Counted from the first letter of the stretch, positions 18,878 through 26,510 are shown. The stretch: DNA of 64,000 nt from Aestuariivirga sp. (GCA_030680855.1 JAUXUN010000021.1:32948-96947); one strand, 5' to 3'. Program-made: numbers and translations. Notes: generated by a model not told the origin, from the letters alone.

Positions 18878-18906
18878 ACCGTATGGTCAGGTTCGCTCAA
18901 GGTCAA
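18878..18906 (-). promoter_or_regulatory. Probable rhaD promoter
   Basis: On the minus strand TTGACC (18901-18906) is separated by 17 bases from TACGGT (18878-18883). The start codon of rhaD is 28 bases further on. The inverted repeat at 18928-18949 lies just upstream, as expected for an operator or activator site. Confidence 0.5.
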
Positions 18907-18927
18907 TCATAAACTGGCGTATTGCAG

Positions 18928-18949
18928 CGCAATGACGTTTTGCATTGCG
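18928..18949. promoter_or_regulatory. Inverted repeat, candidate RhaR operator
   Basis: The arms CGCAATG and CATTGCG are perfectly complementary and separated by eight bases. The site lies midway between the divergent rhaD and rhaR genes. DeoR-family regulators commonly bind such repeats. It sits upstream of the rhaD promoter and next to TTGACG at 18957-18962, a possible -35 of rhaR. Confidence 0.55.
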
Positions 18950-19006
18950 GTAAGTATTGACGTTCGTGATTGCTAATGATTAGTTTTGATTATCTTGGAG
19001 GGTTCG

Positions 19007-19807
19007 ATGCACGAACGGGAACGCTGGCAGATGATACTCGGAGCGACCAAGGATCGCGCCGTGGTTACGGTTCGCGAACTCATTGTGCGGACTGGCGCTT
19101 CACCGGCAACGCTGCGCCGGGATTTGGCCAAGCTTGAAGAAGCGGGCCAGATCAAGCGTGTGCACGGCGGGGTCGAAGCGCTTAATTTTGAGGACCGCCC
19201 GCATTTGGCGACGCGGGCTTTTGAGGCGAGCCAATCGCTGCGGGCCGCTGCCAAGCGGGCGATCAGCCGGGCGGCGGCTGCACTCTGTCAGGATAATGAC
19301 TCAATCATCATCAATGCTGGGACCACCACCTTTCAAATGGTTGACTTCCTGCGTGACCGCAAAATGCAAATCCTCACCAATTCATTTCCGATTGCCGAGG
19401 CGCTTGTGGCGCACAGCGAAAACCGTATCATCATGCCGGGAGGCGAGATCTACCGTGAGCAGGGCATTGTGCTGTCGCCGTTTGATGGCGACGCTTCCCA
19501 GCATTACACGGCATCCAAAATGTTCATGAGCTGCTTTTCCTTTGGGCCCCTCGGGGTGATTGAAGGCGACGCGCTGATTGCGCGCGCCGAGGCCAAGCTC
19601 TTGGGCCGCGCCGACAAGCTTATCGTGCTTGCCGATTCCTCGAAATTTGAAACCCGGGGCAGCATGGCGGTTTGCCCGCTCAGCCGGGTTCATACACTCA
19701 TCACCGACGACGAGGCCCCCGAAGCCATTCTGGATCAGGTCCGGCAGGCAGGCGTAAACGTCATCGTCGTCAGTGCAGAGCAGGCCGACATTTCTTTCGC
19801 TGCCTGA
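19007..19807 (+). CDS. rhaR: DeoR-family regulator of rhamnose genes
   Basis: The 266-residue protein has an N-terminal winged helix-turn-helix of the DeoR type (VTVRELIVRTGASPATLRRDL at about 19-39). It is followed by the DeoRC sugar-phosphate sensor domain with NAGTTTFQM near 102-110 and IMPGGEIYRE near 138-147. ATG 19007 follows TTGGAGGG. In rhizobia RhaR represses the rha operons until a rhamnose metabolite appears. The inverted repeat 60-80 bases upstream is the likely site of autoregulation and rhaDI control. It heads a rightward operon continuing with rhaSTPQ. Confidence 0.88.
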   Translation: MHERERWQMILGATKDRAVVTVRELIVRTGASPATLRRDLAKLEEAGQIKRVHGGVEALNFEDRPHLATRAFEASQSLRAAAKRAISRAAAALCQDNDSIIINAGTTTFQMVDFLRDRKMQILTNSFPIAEALVAHSENRIIMPGGEIYREQGIVLSPFDGDASQHYTASKMFMSCFSFGPLGVIEGDALIARAEAKLLGRADKLIVLADSSKFETRGSMAVCPLSRVHTLITDDEAPEAILDQVRQAGVNVIVVSAEQADISFAA

Positions 19808-19876
19808 GGCGGAGGAAAAGGATTCTAAACCGGACGGCGATAACGCCTTCCAAAGCCAACCAAATGGGAGAAAAAC

Positions 19877-20896
19877 ATGACGAAAACAACACGCAGACAA
19901 ACGCTTCAGCTGTTCACGGCCGGCGCCTTTCTTGGCCTTGCGCCCGGCATGCTGTCCACGCCGGCGCGCGCCGAGGGCAAACGCATTGCCATGGTGGTGA
20001 AAAATCTCGGCAACAGCTATTTTGACGCCTGCGCAAAGGGCGCCACGGAAGCGGCAACCGAAGTTGGCGGTTTCGAAATCATTTATACAGCTTCCACCAA
20101 AGCAACCGCTGAAGAGCAGATTGCGGTCATTGATGCGCTCATCGCGCAGAAAGTGGATGGCATCATCGTTTCAGCCAATGATGCGGATGCCCTCGTGCCG
20201 GTCGGCAAAAAGGCCATGGAACGCGGCATCAAGGTTATCAGCTTTGACTCGGCAATCGGCCAGGAAGGCCGCATCATGCATCTGAATGCCTCCTCGACGC
20301 CGCTGATTGGCGCCAAGCAGGTTCAGATGATCGCAAAGACCCTGGGCGGCAAGGGCGAGGTTGCCATTCTGTCGGCGGCCTCCACCATGACCAACCAGAA
20401 CTCATGGATCGAAGCCATGAAGGAAGAGTGGAAAAAGCCGGAATACAAGGACATGCCGCTGGTTGCCACCGTTTATGGCGACGACCAGGACGACAAGAGC
20501 TACCGCGAAATGCAGGGCCTGGCCAAAGCCTATCCCAATCTCAAGGGCGTCATTTCACCGACCACGATTGGCATCCGCTCAGGCGCCAAGGCGATCATTG
20601 ACGGCGGGCTTGTCGGCAAGGTGTTCATCACCGGGCTTGGCCTGCCTTCGGAAATGAAGGACGCCGTTCTCAAGGGCGCCTGCGACAGCTTCGCGATCTG
20701 GAACCCAGTCGACTATGGCTATTCCTCCACGCAGATCATGATCAACATTCTGAATGGCGCGGAAGCCGGTGCGGGATCGGTGGTCAAGATGGGCCGCATG
20801 GGCGAAACCAAGATCGGCGATGACGGCCAGGCCGCCATGGGCGACCCCTTCACCTTCGACAAGTCCAATGTTGAGGAATTTGCGAAAATATTCTGA
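19877..20896 (+). CDS. rhaS: L-rhamnose ABC transporter, periplasmic binding protein
   Basis: This 339-residue protein has a twin-arginine-like or Sec signal at the N-terminus (TTRRQTLQLF, then a hydrophobic stretch to ARA near residue 32). The mature part is a type I periplasmic sugar-binding fold of the ribose/autoinducer-2 class. Its opening strand RIAMVVKNLGNSYFDACAKG is typical of the family. GGGAGAAAAAC precedes ATG 19877. The stop TGA overlaps the start of rhaT by one base (TGATG). It captures rhamnose in the periplasm and delivers it to RhaPQ. Confidence 0.9.
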   Translation: MTKTTRRQTLQLFTAGAFLGLAPGMLSTPARAEGKRIAMVVKNLGNSYFDACAKGATEAATEVGGFEIIYTASTKATAEEQIAVIDALIAQKVDGIIVSANDADALVPVGKKAMERGIKVISFDSAIGQEGRIMHLNASSTPLIGAKQVQMIAKTLGGKGEVAILSAASTMTNQNSWIEAMKEEWKKPEYKDMPLVATVYGDDQDDKSYREMQGLAKAYPNLKGVISPTTIGIRSGAKAIIDGGLVGKVFITGLGLPSEMKDAVLKGACDSFAIWNPVDYGYSSTQIMINILNGAEAGAGSVVKMGRMGETKIGDDGQAAMGDPFTFDKSNVEEFAKIF

Positions 20897-22428
20897 TGCA
20901 AAAATCTGATGCAAGCTCTCCTCCGCAAGGGGGAGAGCCTGTTCTGCTTCTTAACGGCGTTTCCAAGTCATTTCCCGGGGTTCGGGCGTTGAACAATGTT
21001 TCGTTTGCGCTGCGCGCCGGCGAGGTGGCGGCACTGGTCGGCGAGAACGGGGCGGGCAAATCGACGATCGTGAAAATTCTCACTGGCATTTATAGTCCGG
21101 ATGCCGGGGAAATTGCCGTGGGCGGCCAGCTCCGCAAGTTTCAGTCGCCGCGCGATTCCTGGGCTGCCGGCATCGCCGCCATCCACCAGGAAACGGTCAT
21201 GTTTGACGAACTGAGCGTGGCCGAGAACATTTTCATGGGTCACATGCCCTGCCAGAAATCAGGCTTGGTTGACTGGCCGCATATGCGCCAGCGCACCGCC
21301 GAGCTCCTTAAAAGCATCGAGGCCGATTTTGATCCCGAAGACAAGCTGAAGCAGCTTTCGGTGGCCCAGAAGCACTTGGTCGAAATCGCCAGGGCGCTGA
21401 GCCATGAAGCCTCCGTCATCATCATGGATGAGCCCACGGCCGCCCTGTCGCGCAATGAGATTGATGATCTTTTCCGCATCATCGCGCAATTGAAGGCCGC
21501 GGGCCGGGCGGTCATGTTCATCTCCCACAAATTCGATGAGATTTTCCGGGTGGCGGATTCCTTTGTCTGCCTGCGCGATGGCGAGAAAGTTGGTGACGGC
21601 AAGATCAATGGCATAACCGAGCCCAAGCTTGTGAGCATGATGGTAGGCCGGCCCATTGACCAGGTTTTTCCGAAACGTGACATCGCTATCGGTGACGTGG
21701 TTCTGAAAGTAGAAGGCCTGTCAAACCCGACAGAATTTGCGGACATTTCCTTTGAACTCCGGCGTGGCGAAATTCTGGGTTTCTATGGGCTTGTGGGGGC
21801 TGGCCGCTCCGAGGCCATGCAATGTCTCTTCGGCATGAGCGCCGCATCTTCAGGCCGTGTTTTATTGAACGGCACGCCGTTGAGGATTGCCTCACCGGTT
21901 GATGCCATTGCGGCCGGAATTTCCTATGTGCCGGAGGACCGGCAGGAGCAGGGGGCTGTCCTGCCGCTCACAATCCGTGAAAACATAACCCTTGCCTCCA
22001 TTGCTTCGCACGTACGCAATTTCTTCCTGTCAAAGTCGTCTGAACTTAAAGCGGTGCGGGCGCTCGGAAAGCGGCTTGATGTGCGCGCCGCCCACTGGGA
22101 ACAAAAGCTTGGAGAGCTGTCCGGTGGCAACCAGCAGAAGGTTGTCATTGCCAAGTGGCTCGCCGCGAGACCCAAAGTCATCATTCTCGATGAGCCGACC
22201 AAGGGCATCGATGTGGGCTCAAAAGCTGCGGTGCATGACTTTATCGGCGAACTGGCGGAGGAGGGGCTCGCGGTGATCCTGATCAGTTCGGAGCTGCCGG
22301 AAATCATGGGCCTGGCTGACCGCGTGGTGGTCATGCAAGAGGGCCGGATTGCAAATGTATTCACACGCGGCACATGGTCCGCTGAAGCCATCGTATCGGC
22401 GGCAACCGGCGCACGGAAGGCCGCATGA
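20896..22428 (+). CDS. rhaT: L-rhamnose ABC transporter, ATP-binding protein
   Basis: The 510-residue protein has two ABC domains in tandem, the hallmark of carbohydrate ABC-2 type ATPases. The first has Walker A GENGAGKST near 51-59 and Walker B VIIMDEPT near 173-180. The second has LSGGNQQK near 406-413 and ILDEPTKGID near 428-437. The P-loop of the second half is degenerate (GLVGAGRSE), as is usual in this family. The first ~14 residues (with ASSPPQGGE) look foreign to the family and are coded by a hairpin at 20915-20938. It sits on the inner face of the membrane with RhaP and RhaQ. Confidence 0.9.
   Translation: MQKSDASSPPQGGEPVLLLNGVSKSFPGVRALNNVSFALRAGEVAALVGENGAGKSTIVKILTGIYSPDAGEIAVGGQLRKFQSPRDSWAAGIAAIHQETVMFDELSVAENIFMGHMPCQKSGLVDWPHMRQRTAELLKSIEADFDPEDKLKQLSVAQKHLVEIARALSHEASVIIMDEPTAALSRNEIDDLFRIIAQLKAAGRAVMFISHKFDEIFRVADSFVCLRDGEKVGDGKINGITEPKLVSMMVGRPIDQVFPKRDIAIGDVVLKVEGLSNPTEFADISFELRRGEILGFYGLVGAGRSEAMQCLFGMSAASSGRVLLNGTPLRIASPVDAIAAGISYVPEDRQEQGAVLPLTIRENITLASIASHVRNFFLSKSSELKAVRALGKRLDVRAAHWEQKLGELSGGNQQKVVIAKWLAARPKVIILDEPTKGIDVGSKAAVHDFIGELAEEGLAVILISSELPEIMGLADRVVVMQEGRIANVFTRGTWSAEAIVSAATGARKAA
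20915..20938. repeat. Repeat-like hairpin in the 5' end of rhaT
   Basis: GCTCTCCTCC and GGGGGAGAGC form a ten-base stem (one G-U pair) closed by a GCAA loop. It lies 19 bases after the rhaS stop and is translated as part of the RhaT N-terminus. Its sequence resembles the hairpins at 25781-25862 and 58674-58805. Confidence 0.65.
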
Positions 22429-23417
22429 ATTTCCTGCTGAAACACCGCGAGCTGGCGCTTTCGCTGATCATTGCACTCATGGTCACGGGTGTAGGCATCT
22501 ATGCGCCGGCCTTTGCGACGCTTGAAAATGCGGCAAGCGTCCTCAATGATACGTCTATCCTTTGCATGCTGGCGATTGGGCAGATGATGGTGATCATAAC
22601 GCGGGGCATCGATCTGTCCGTTGCCTCAAATCTTGCACTCAGTGGAATGCTCGCGGCGTCGCTGGCGCAAAATTATCCGGACCTGCCGGTGATCGCCTTT
22701 ATTGCGGTGGCGATAGCAACTGGCCTGGTGCTCGGCCTGATCAATGGAAGTTTCGTTGCAGGGCTGGGCATCCCTCCCATTGTGGTGACGCTGGGGACGC
22801 TCGCCATCTTTCGCGGCATGATCGTGGTTTATGGCGGCGGCAACCAGGTCAACGCTTCGGAGATGGGGGATGTTTTCCAGTCCTTTCCCAAAGTCACGTT
22901 TTTAGGCCTCTCCACCATTTTCTGGATCATGGCCGCCGTGGCCGTGACGGCATGGGTGTTCCTGTCGATGACGCGGGTGGGCCGCGGACTGTACGCTGTG
23001 GGCGGCAATCCCGTTGCGGCGCGCTATTGCGGCATTGATCTTGCCCCGCAGCAATTGCTGGTCTATTCGCTGGCAGGGGCGATTTCCGGCCTCTGCGGTT
23101 ATCTTTGGGTTTCGCGCTATGGCGTGGCCTATTCGGAAATTGCCTCGGGGTACGAACTCACCGTCATTGCCTCGTGTGTGATCGGCGGCGTTTCCATCGC
23201 CGGTGGCGTTGGCACCGTGGCTGGGGCTTTGCTGGGCGCGCTGTTCCTTGGGGTGATCGTGAATGCGCTGCCTGTCATGCAGATTACGCCCTTCTGGCAG
23301 ATGGCGATTTCCGGTTCGGTTATCCTTGCGGCCGTCGTTGTCAATGCGCGGGCGGAAAAGCGTGGGGTGAAGCTTATTCTACCCGAAGCCCGGCTTGCAG
23401 CGGGAGCGGCAAAATGA
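22425..23417 (+). CDS. rhaP: L-rhamnose ABC transporter permease
   Basis: The 330-residue protein has 8-10 hydrophobic helices and the RbsC/AraH-type permease signatures. These include ITRGIDLSVASNLALSGM near 60-77, GLGIPPIVVTLGTL near 112-125 and GGVSIAGGVGTVAGALLGA near 256-274. ATG 22425 overlaps the rhaT stop by four bases, so translation is coupled. Together with RhaQ it forms the membrane channel of the rhamnose importer. Length is normal for the family. Confidence 0.9.
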   Translation: MNFLLKHRELALSLIIALMVTGVGIYAPAFATLENAASVLNDTSILCMLAIGQMMVIITRGIDLSVASNLALSGMLAASLAQNYPDLPVIAFIAVAIATGLVLGLINGSFVAGLGIPPIVVTLGTLAIFRGMIVVYGGGNQVNASEMGDVFQSFPKVTFLGLSTIFWIMAAVAVTAWVFLSMTRVGRGLYAVGGNPVAARYCGIDLAPQQLLVYSLAGAISGLCGYLWVSRYGVAYSEIASGYELTVIASCVIGGVSIAGGVGTVAGALLGALFLGVIVNALPVMQITPFWQMAISGSVILAAVVVNARAEKRGVKLILPEARLAAGAAK

Positions 23418-24418
23418 ACAAGGTGCCCCGGCAGGATGTGGCCGATGCCGCACCCAGGAGCCTCAGCGACCGGCTGCTGCGCTGGGAAAGCATTCTCGTT
23501 GTCATGTTGGTTGCGGTCATCGTCGGCAATACCGCAATCTCACCGTACTTCCTCGATATCTACAACCTCTCTGACGCCACCTACAATTTTTCCGAGAAGG
23601 CCATTGTGGCGCTCGCCATGGCGCTGTTGATCCTGGTCCGTGACATCGATCTTTCGGTGGCGGCCATCATTGCGCTCGCCTCGCTCGCCATCGGGCTAGC
23701 CGCGCAAGCCGGGGCAGGGCTTCCCGTCCTGCTGCTGATCGGGCCTCTAGTCGGCGCCGCCTGTGGCGCCTTCAACGGCTTTCTGGTGACGCGCATCGCC
23801 CTGCCGGCAATCGTGGTTACCATCGGTACGATGTCACTTTATCGCGGCCTGGCGCAGGTTGTGCTTGGTGACAAGGCGATTACCCAGTATCCGAAAGACC
23901 TTGCTGCAATTGGCCAGAGCTATCTGATCAAATGGCCGCCGCTGCCCTATTCCTTTGTGATCTTCCTGGGGCTCGCTGCTATCTTCGCCGTCGTGCTGCA
24001 CAAGACAGCTTTCGGGCGCAAACTCTATGCCATCGGAAACAATCCGGTAGCGGCACGGTTTTCCGGCATCCCGGTTGAGCGCATCCGTTTCATGCTTTTC
24101 GTTCTGACAGGAACATTGGCGGGCCTTGCGGCGGTGCTTCTCACGGCGCGCATCGGTTCGACGCGGCCCAACATCGCACTGGGCTGGGAACTTGAAATCA
24201 TTACGGCTGTTATCCTCGGCGGGGTTTCGATTGCGGGCGGTTCGGGCACCATTCCGGGCGTGGTGCTTGCCGTGTTCATTCTGGGCCTTGCGACCTTTGG
24301 CCTGTCGCTGGTGAATGTTCCGGGCATCGTGATCAGCGTGCTGCTGGGACTGCTGCTCATTTTTTCGATTGCCATGCCCATCGTCGTGCGGCGGCTTATG
24401 AAAAGTCGGGCCACGTGA
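23414..24418 (+). CDS. rhaQ: L-rhamnose ABC transporter permease
   Basis: From ATG 23414, which overlaps the rhaP stop by four bases, the protein has 334 residues. It shows the same permease motifs as RhaP: LVRDIDLSVAAIIALASL, TRIALPAIVVTIGTMSLYRGL and GGVSIAGGSGTIPGVVLAV. It has about nine hydrophobic helices and a charged N-terminal tail of about 25 residues. The open frame extends upstream to 23105 inside rhaP, but that part is not family-like. In Rhizobium the next genes are rhaU and rhaK; here a VanZ-like gene follows instead. Confidence 0.9.
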   Translation: MNKVPRQDVADAAPRSLSDRLLRWESILVVMLVAVIVGNTAISPYFLDIYNLSDATYNFSEKAIVALAMALLILVRDIDLSVAAIIALASLAIGLAAQAGAGLPVLLLIGPLVGAACGAFNGFLVTRIALPAIVVTIGTMSLYRGLAQVVLGDKAITQYPKDLAAIGQSYLIKWPPLPYSFVIFLGLAAIFAVVLHKTAFGRKLYAIGNNPVAARFSGIPVERIRFMLFVLTGTLAGLAAVLLTARIGSTRPNIALGWELEIITAVILGGVSIAGGSGTIPGVVLAVFILGLATFGLSLVNVPGIVISVLLGLLLIFSIAMPIVVRRLMKSRAT

Positions 24419-24780
24419 TTATTGGGAGGCTGCGGCGGTTAAGCATCGTTGCCGGATATGCCGGCTATGTGATGATTGTCGTTCTGTCGCTGATGCCGGC
24501 GCAGGCAAGGCCGCACAGCGGGTTTGGCGGCGAGTATGAGCACTGGATGGCCTATGGCCTGGTAGGCGGGGCATTCGCTGCGGGATATCTGGCAACGCGG
24601 GCAAGGATCCTTGCCGGCCTCGCGCTGACGGCAAGCTCAGCCATTCTCGAGCTTCTTCAGAACTTCATTCCAGGGCGAACACCGGAATTGACGGGTTTCG
24701 TGGCCAGTTCCCTGGGAGCCTGGGTTGGCATTTTCCTGGCGGCGCTGACGGCTTTTTTTCTTTGCAACCGGGCGGAGTGA
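24415..24780 (+). CDS. VanZ-like small membrane protein
   Basis: This 121-residue protein has four hydrophobic helices and the sparse VanZ-family pattern. That pattern is SLMP after helix one, EHWMAYGLVG in helix two, and ELLQNFIPGRTPEL before the last helix. GTG 24415 overlaps the rhaQ stop (GTGA), so it is translated from the rha transcript. VanZ domains have no established general function; the founding member raises teicoplanin resistance. Its coupling to rhamnose uptake may be accidental or may mark a membrane accessory role. The next gene has its own SOS promoter. Confidence 0.75.
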   Translation: MIIGRLRRLSIVAGYAGYVMIVVLSLMPAQARPHSGFGGEYEHWMAYGLVGGAFAAGYLATRARILAGLALTASSAILELLQNFIPGRTPELTGFVASSLGAWVGIFLAALTAFFLCNRAE

Positions 24781-24799
24781 GGCAGACCCAAGAAAACTC

Positions 24800-24843
24800 T
24801 TGACTTCTATTCCTATCTCGAACTATGTGTTCCTGTTTTGTTC
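24800..24843 (+). promoter_or_regulatory. SOS promoter with LexA box
   Basis: TTGACT (24800-24805) and CTATGT (24823-24828) are separated by 17 bases. The direct repeat GTTC-CTGTTTT-GTTC follows at 24829-24843. GTTC-N7-GTTC is the alphaproteobacterial LexA-binding consensus. The box covers the expected transcription start, an ideal place for repression. The ATG of the downstream gene is at 24865. Confidence 0.75.
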
Positions 24844-24864
24844 TTTAAGCAGGATTGGAACCAC

Positions 24865-25566
24865 ATGGATTGGAAGTTGGACTGGGACCTGGCCGTCACA
24901 CGCAACAGCAAGGCGCTGAAAGCCATCATTGAAGTGCTTTTCGCCCTGCTGGGGCTGGATGGCACGGGGGCTGCTCAGCGGATTCCGAGGTCCCTGCATA
25001 GTGCGGTCTTGGCGGTGCTGCGGCCCGCCGAATCCGCCGTGCGGCGGCTTATTGTCGTTGCCGCCCGGAATGTGGTGGTGAAGCTGGCCCCGTCGCGGCC
25101 CATGCCCAAGGGGAAGGTCATCGGGAAGGGTGGGGGCAGCAGGCCTCCCGCCTTCAGGCTTTGCGACACGCGGAAAGATTTCCCGGAGCTGCGTGAGCGC
25201 CGGGTAAGGTATTCGAAATATCCCCCGCGCATCCTTTTCCTCAGGCCGGAGTCCAGGATCGACGAACTGTGGCCAAGGCCCCAACCCAAAGCCGCTCCCG
25301 TGGCCCCCGATGGCCTGGCTCCGGCAGCACGCCTCCACCGGAGGCTCCAGGCCCTCAAGGCAGCCCTTGACGATCTTCCCCGCCAGGCCCGGCGCATGGC
25401 CCGCTGGCACCAGAGGCGCGCGGCCATGCCGGGCCCGGTTTACAGATCACCGCTCCGCCCCGGCCCGCCCCCCGGCCACCGCAAGCGGAAAATCCACGAA
25501 GTCGATGAGGTCCTGGCCAATTGCCACTGGCTCGCCTGGGAGGCGCTGAAGTTGGATACGAGCTGA
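24865..25566 (+). CDS. Conserved hypothetical basic protein under SOS control
   Basis: The protein has 233 residues from ATG 24865, with AGGA about ten bases upstream. It has no signal peptide. The N-terminal third is helical (WDLAVTRNSKALKAIIEVLFALLG, then LRPAESAVRRLIVVAARN). The middle is rich in proline, arginine and lysine. The C-terminal third has a coiled-coil-like RLHRRLQALKAALDDLPRQAR and ends in KRKIHEVDEVLANCHWLAWEAL. I recognise similar uncharacterised proteins in Rhizobiales but no domain of known function. The upstream LexA box suggests a role in the DNA-damage response. Its high positive charge would suit nucleic acid binding, which is inference. Confidence 0.7.
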   Translation: MDWKLDWDLAVTRNSKALKAIIEVLFALLGLDGTGAAQRIPRSLHSAVLAVLRPAESAVRRLIVVAARNVVVKLAPSRPMPKGKVIGKGGGSRPPAFRLCDTRKDFPELRERRVRYSKYPPRILFLRPESRIDELWPRPQPKAAPVAPDGLAPAARLHRRLQALKAALDDLPRQARRMARWHQRRAAMPGPVYRSPLRPGPPPGHRKRKIHEVDEVLANCHWLAWEALKLDTS

Positions 25567-25608
25567 GGAAAGTATAATCAGTATACGGACCAACATAACT
25601 CCACTTCT

Positions 25609-25634
25609 GTCATCCCGGCGCAAGCCGGGGTGAC
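25609..25634. repeat. REP-like hairpin with GCAA loop
   Basis: GTCATCCCGGC and GCCGGGGTGAC pair over eleven bases (one G-U) around a GCAA loop. The 'TCATCCCGGC' sequence is a widespread dispersed intergenic repeat in Alphaproteobacteria. It lies 42 bases after the stop of the SOS-controlled gene and has no T-run for a terminator. Confidence 0.7.
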
Positions 25635-25759
25635 GGAAATTAAAGGGGACCCGATTGAAAGGTGAAGCTCTGCCAAATTTTCCCTTCGCTCCATTCATCA
25701 TGGCCGTGCTCGACGCGGCCGTCACTCACTTCAGCGTCAAACCACATCCCCACCCGAAA

Positions 25760-25850
25760 TTCGCAACTTGCGAAATTCGACCTCCCCCTTGCGGGGAAGT
25801 GCAAGGAAGGAGAGGGAAGGCATTTCTTAAGCCCTCTCCCTCCGAGGGAG
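25760..25850. repeat. Cluster of palindromic elements (CCCTCTCC family)
   Basis: The cluster contains TTCGCAA-C-TTGCGAA (25760-25774) and CCCC-TTGC-GGGG (25785-25796). Also present are GGAGAGGG (25809-25816) with CCCTCTCC (25832-25839), and CTCCC-tccga-GGGAG (25836-25850). The C/T-rich units match those inside pdhB at 58714-58781, indicating one dispersed repeat family. Confidence 0.6.
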
Positions 25851-25872
25851 AAGGTGGCGTGGCACGCGCTGG

Positions 25873-26181
25873 ATGGGGGCCTTCGCGGCCATCTGCAAAG
25901 TTTGGCAGGCCAGCGAAGCGAGGCTGCATCTCGAACGCGTCGAGGCCGGCAACTATGATGAGTTGTGCAGCACCGCCTGTGGCAGGGACGACGGGCGGAT
26001 TGCAAAGCTTTTCGCCAAGCTGCAGGAGATGAGGCCGGTGGCGGACGATGAAATCAGCAACCTTCTCCACTCGGCAAAATCACTGCGCGAATTTTCGTGG
26101 GAGAATTTCAAGCGGATCAGGGCGATATTGCAGATGGCCTCCAATGCCCTGCATGATCGAAAGATCAAGCAAGCGGCATGA
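25873..26181 (+). CDS. Hypothetical small protein (102 residues)
   Basis: The frame runs from ATG 25873 to 26181, and codon choice in its last 80 codons looks like real coding sequence. The product is predicted to be mostly helical (EARLHLERVEAG, RIAKLFAKLQEM, SWENFKRIRAILQMASNAL). It has no signal peptide or recognised domain. The start lies directly against the end of the palindromic repeat cluster, and no clear ribosome-binding site is visible. It may therefore be the surviving C-terminal part of a longer gene interrupted by the repeat. I do not recognise the family. Confidence 0.4.
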   Translation: MGAFAAICKVWQASEARLHLERVEAGNYDELCSTACGRDDGRIAKLFAKLQEMRPVADDEISNLLHSAKSLREFSWENFKRIRAILQMASNALHDRKIKQAA

Positions 26182-26363
26182 GTTGAGCCCGGTGCAGATC
26201 GAATGCGCGGCCTACTGATCAAAAAGCAGGCCAAGCATGCGCCAGATAGCGGCTTGGCCTGGTGTTAAGGCAATCTGCAGCAAAGCTTGGTGCCGCAAAA
26301 GAAATGCCGAAAACCACGATCAATGTGGCGGCTGGCGCCAGCATGGCTTATTCCACTCTGCTG

Positions 26364-26510
26364 TTATTTGAAGTTTTGAGCAATTCCATCATCTCTTTGA
26401 TCGTGTTTTGTGCTTATACTCGACTGGAGCTTTGATCCAGGCTTGGCTTCGACAAGGCCAGTTGCGGCGACGAAAAACAAGACAGTTATGGTGATGACTA
26501 TGGTCTTCAT
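26364..26510 (-). CDS. Candidate small secreted protein (48 residues)
   Basis: The 48-codon frame starts at ATG 26510, eight bases after GAGAGGAAA, and ends at TAA 26364. The first 22 residues form a clear Sec signal peptide: MKT, the hydrophobic IVITITVLFFVAATGL, then VEA as a cleavage site. The mature part would be about 26 residues, hydrophilic and free of cysteine (starting KPGSK, ending QNFK). No gene lies nearby on the same strand except tRNA-Ser. Two short inverted repeats (CTGGA/TCCAG at 26534-26546 and GACTG/CAGTC at 26562-26574) lie just upstream. I do not recognise the family. The case rests on the ribosome-binding site and signal peptide. Confidence 0.55.
   Translation of the reverse strand: MKTIVITITVLFFVAATGLVEAKPGSKLQSSISTKHDQRDDGIAQNFK

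Larger units (their letters stand above)
25567..25872. other. 306-base intergenic region rich in hairpin repeats
   Basis: No gene is convincing here. It holds at least four inverted repeats: 25609-25634, 25760-25774, 25782-25800 and 25809-25850. Open frames crossing it are low-complexity translations of these repeats. Confidence 0.6.

Noticed and set aside
24823..25427. Minus-strand frames opposite the SOS-controlled gene
   Set aside because: The plus-strand gene has a promoter, a LexA box and a ribosome-binding site; the minus-strand products are proline/arginine-rich shadows.
25609..25634. Rho-independent terminator after the SOS-controlled gene
   Set aside because: The stem is strong but no T-run follows, and the sequence matches a dispersed repeat.
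25655..26032. Frames running through the palindromic repeats (25655-26032, 25662-25958 and minus-strand partners)
   Set aside because: They mostly translate hairpin repeats, and different frames look equally long, which is a sign of low-complexity DNA.
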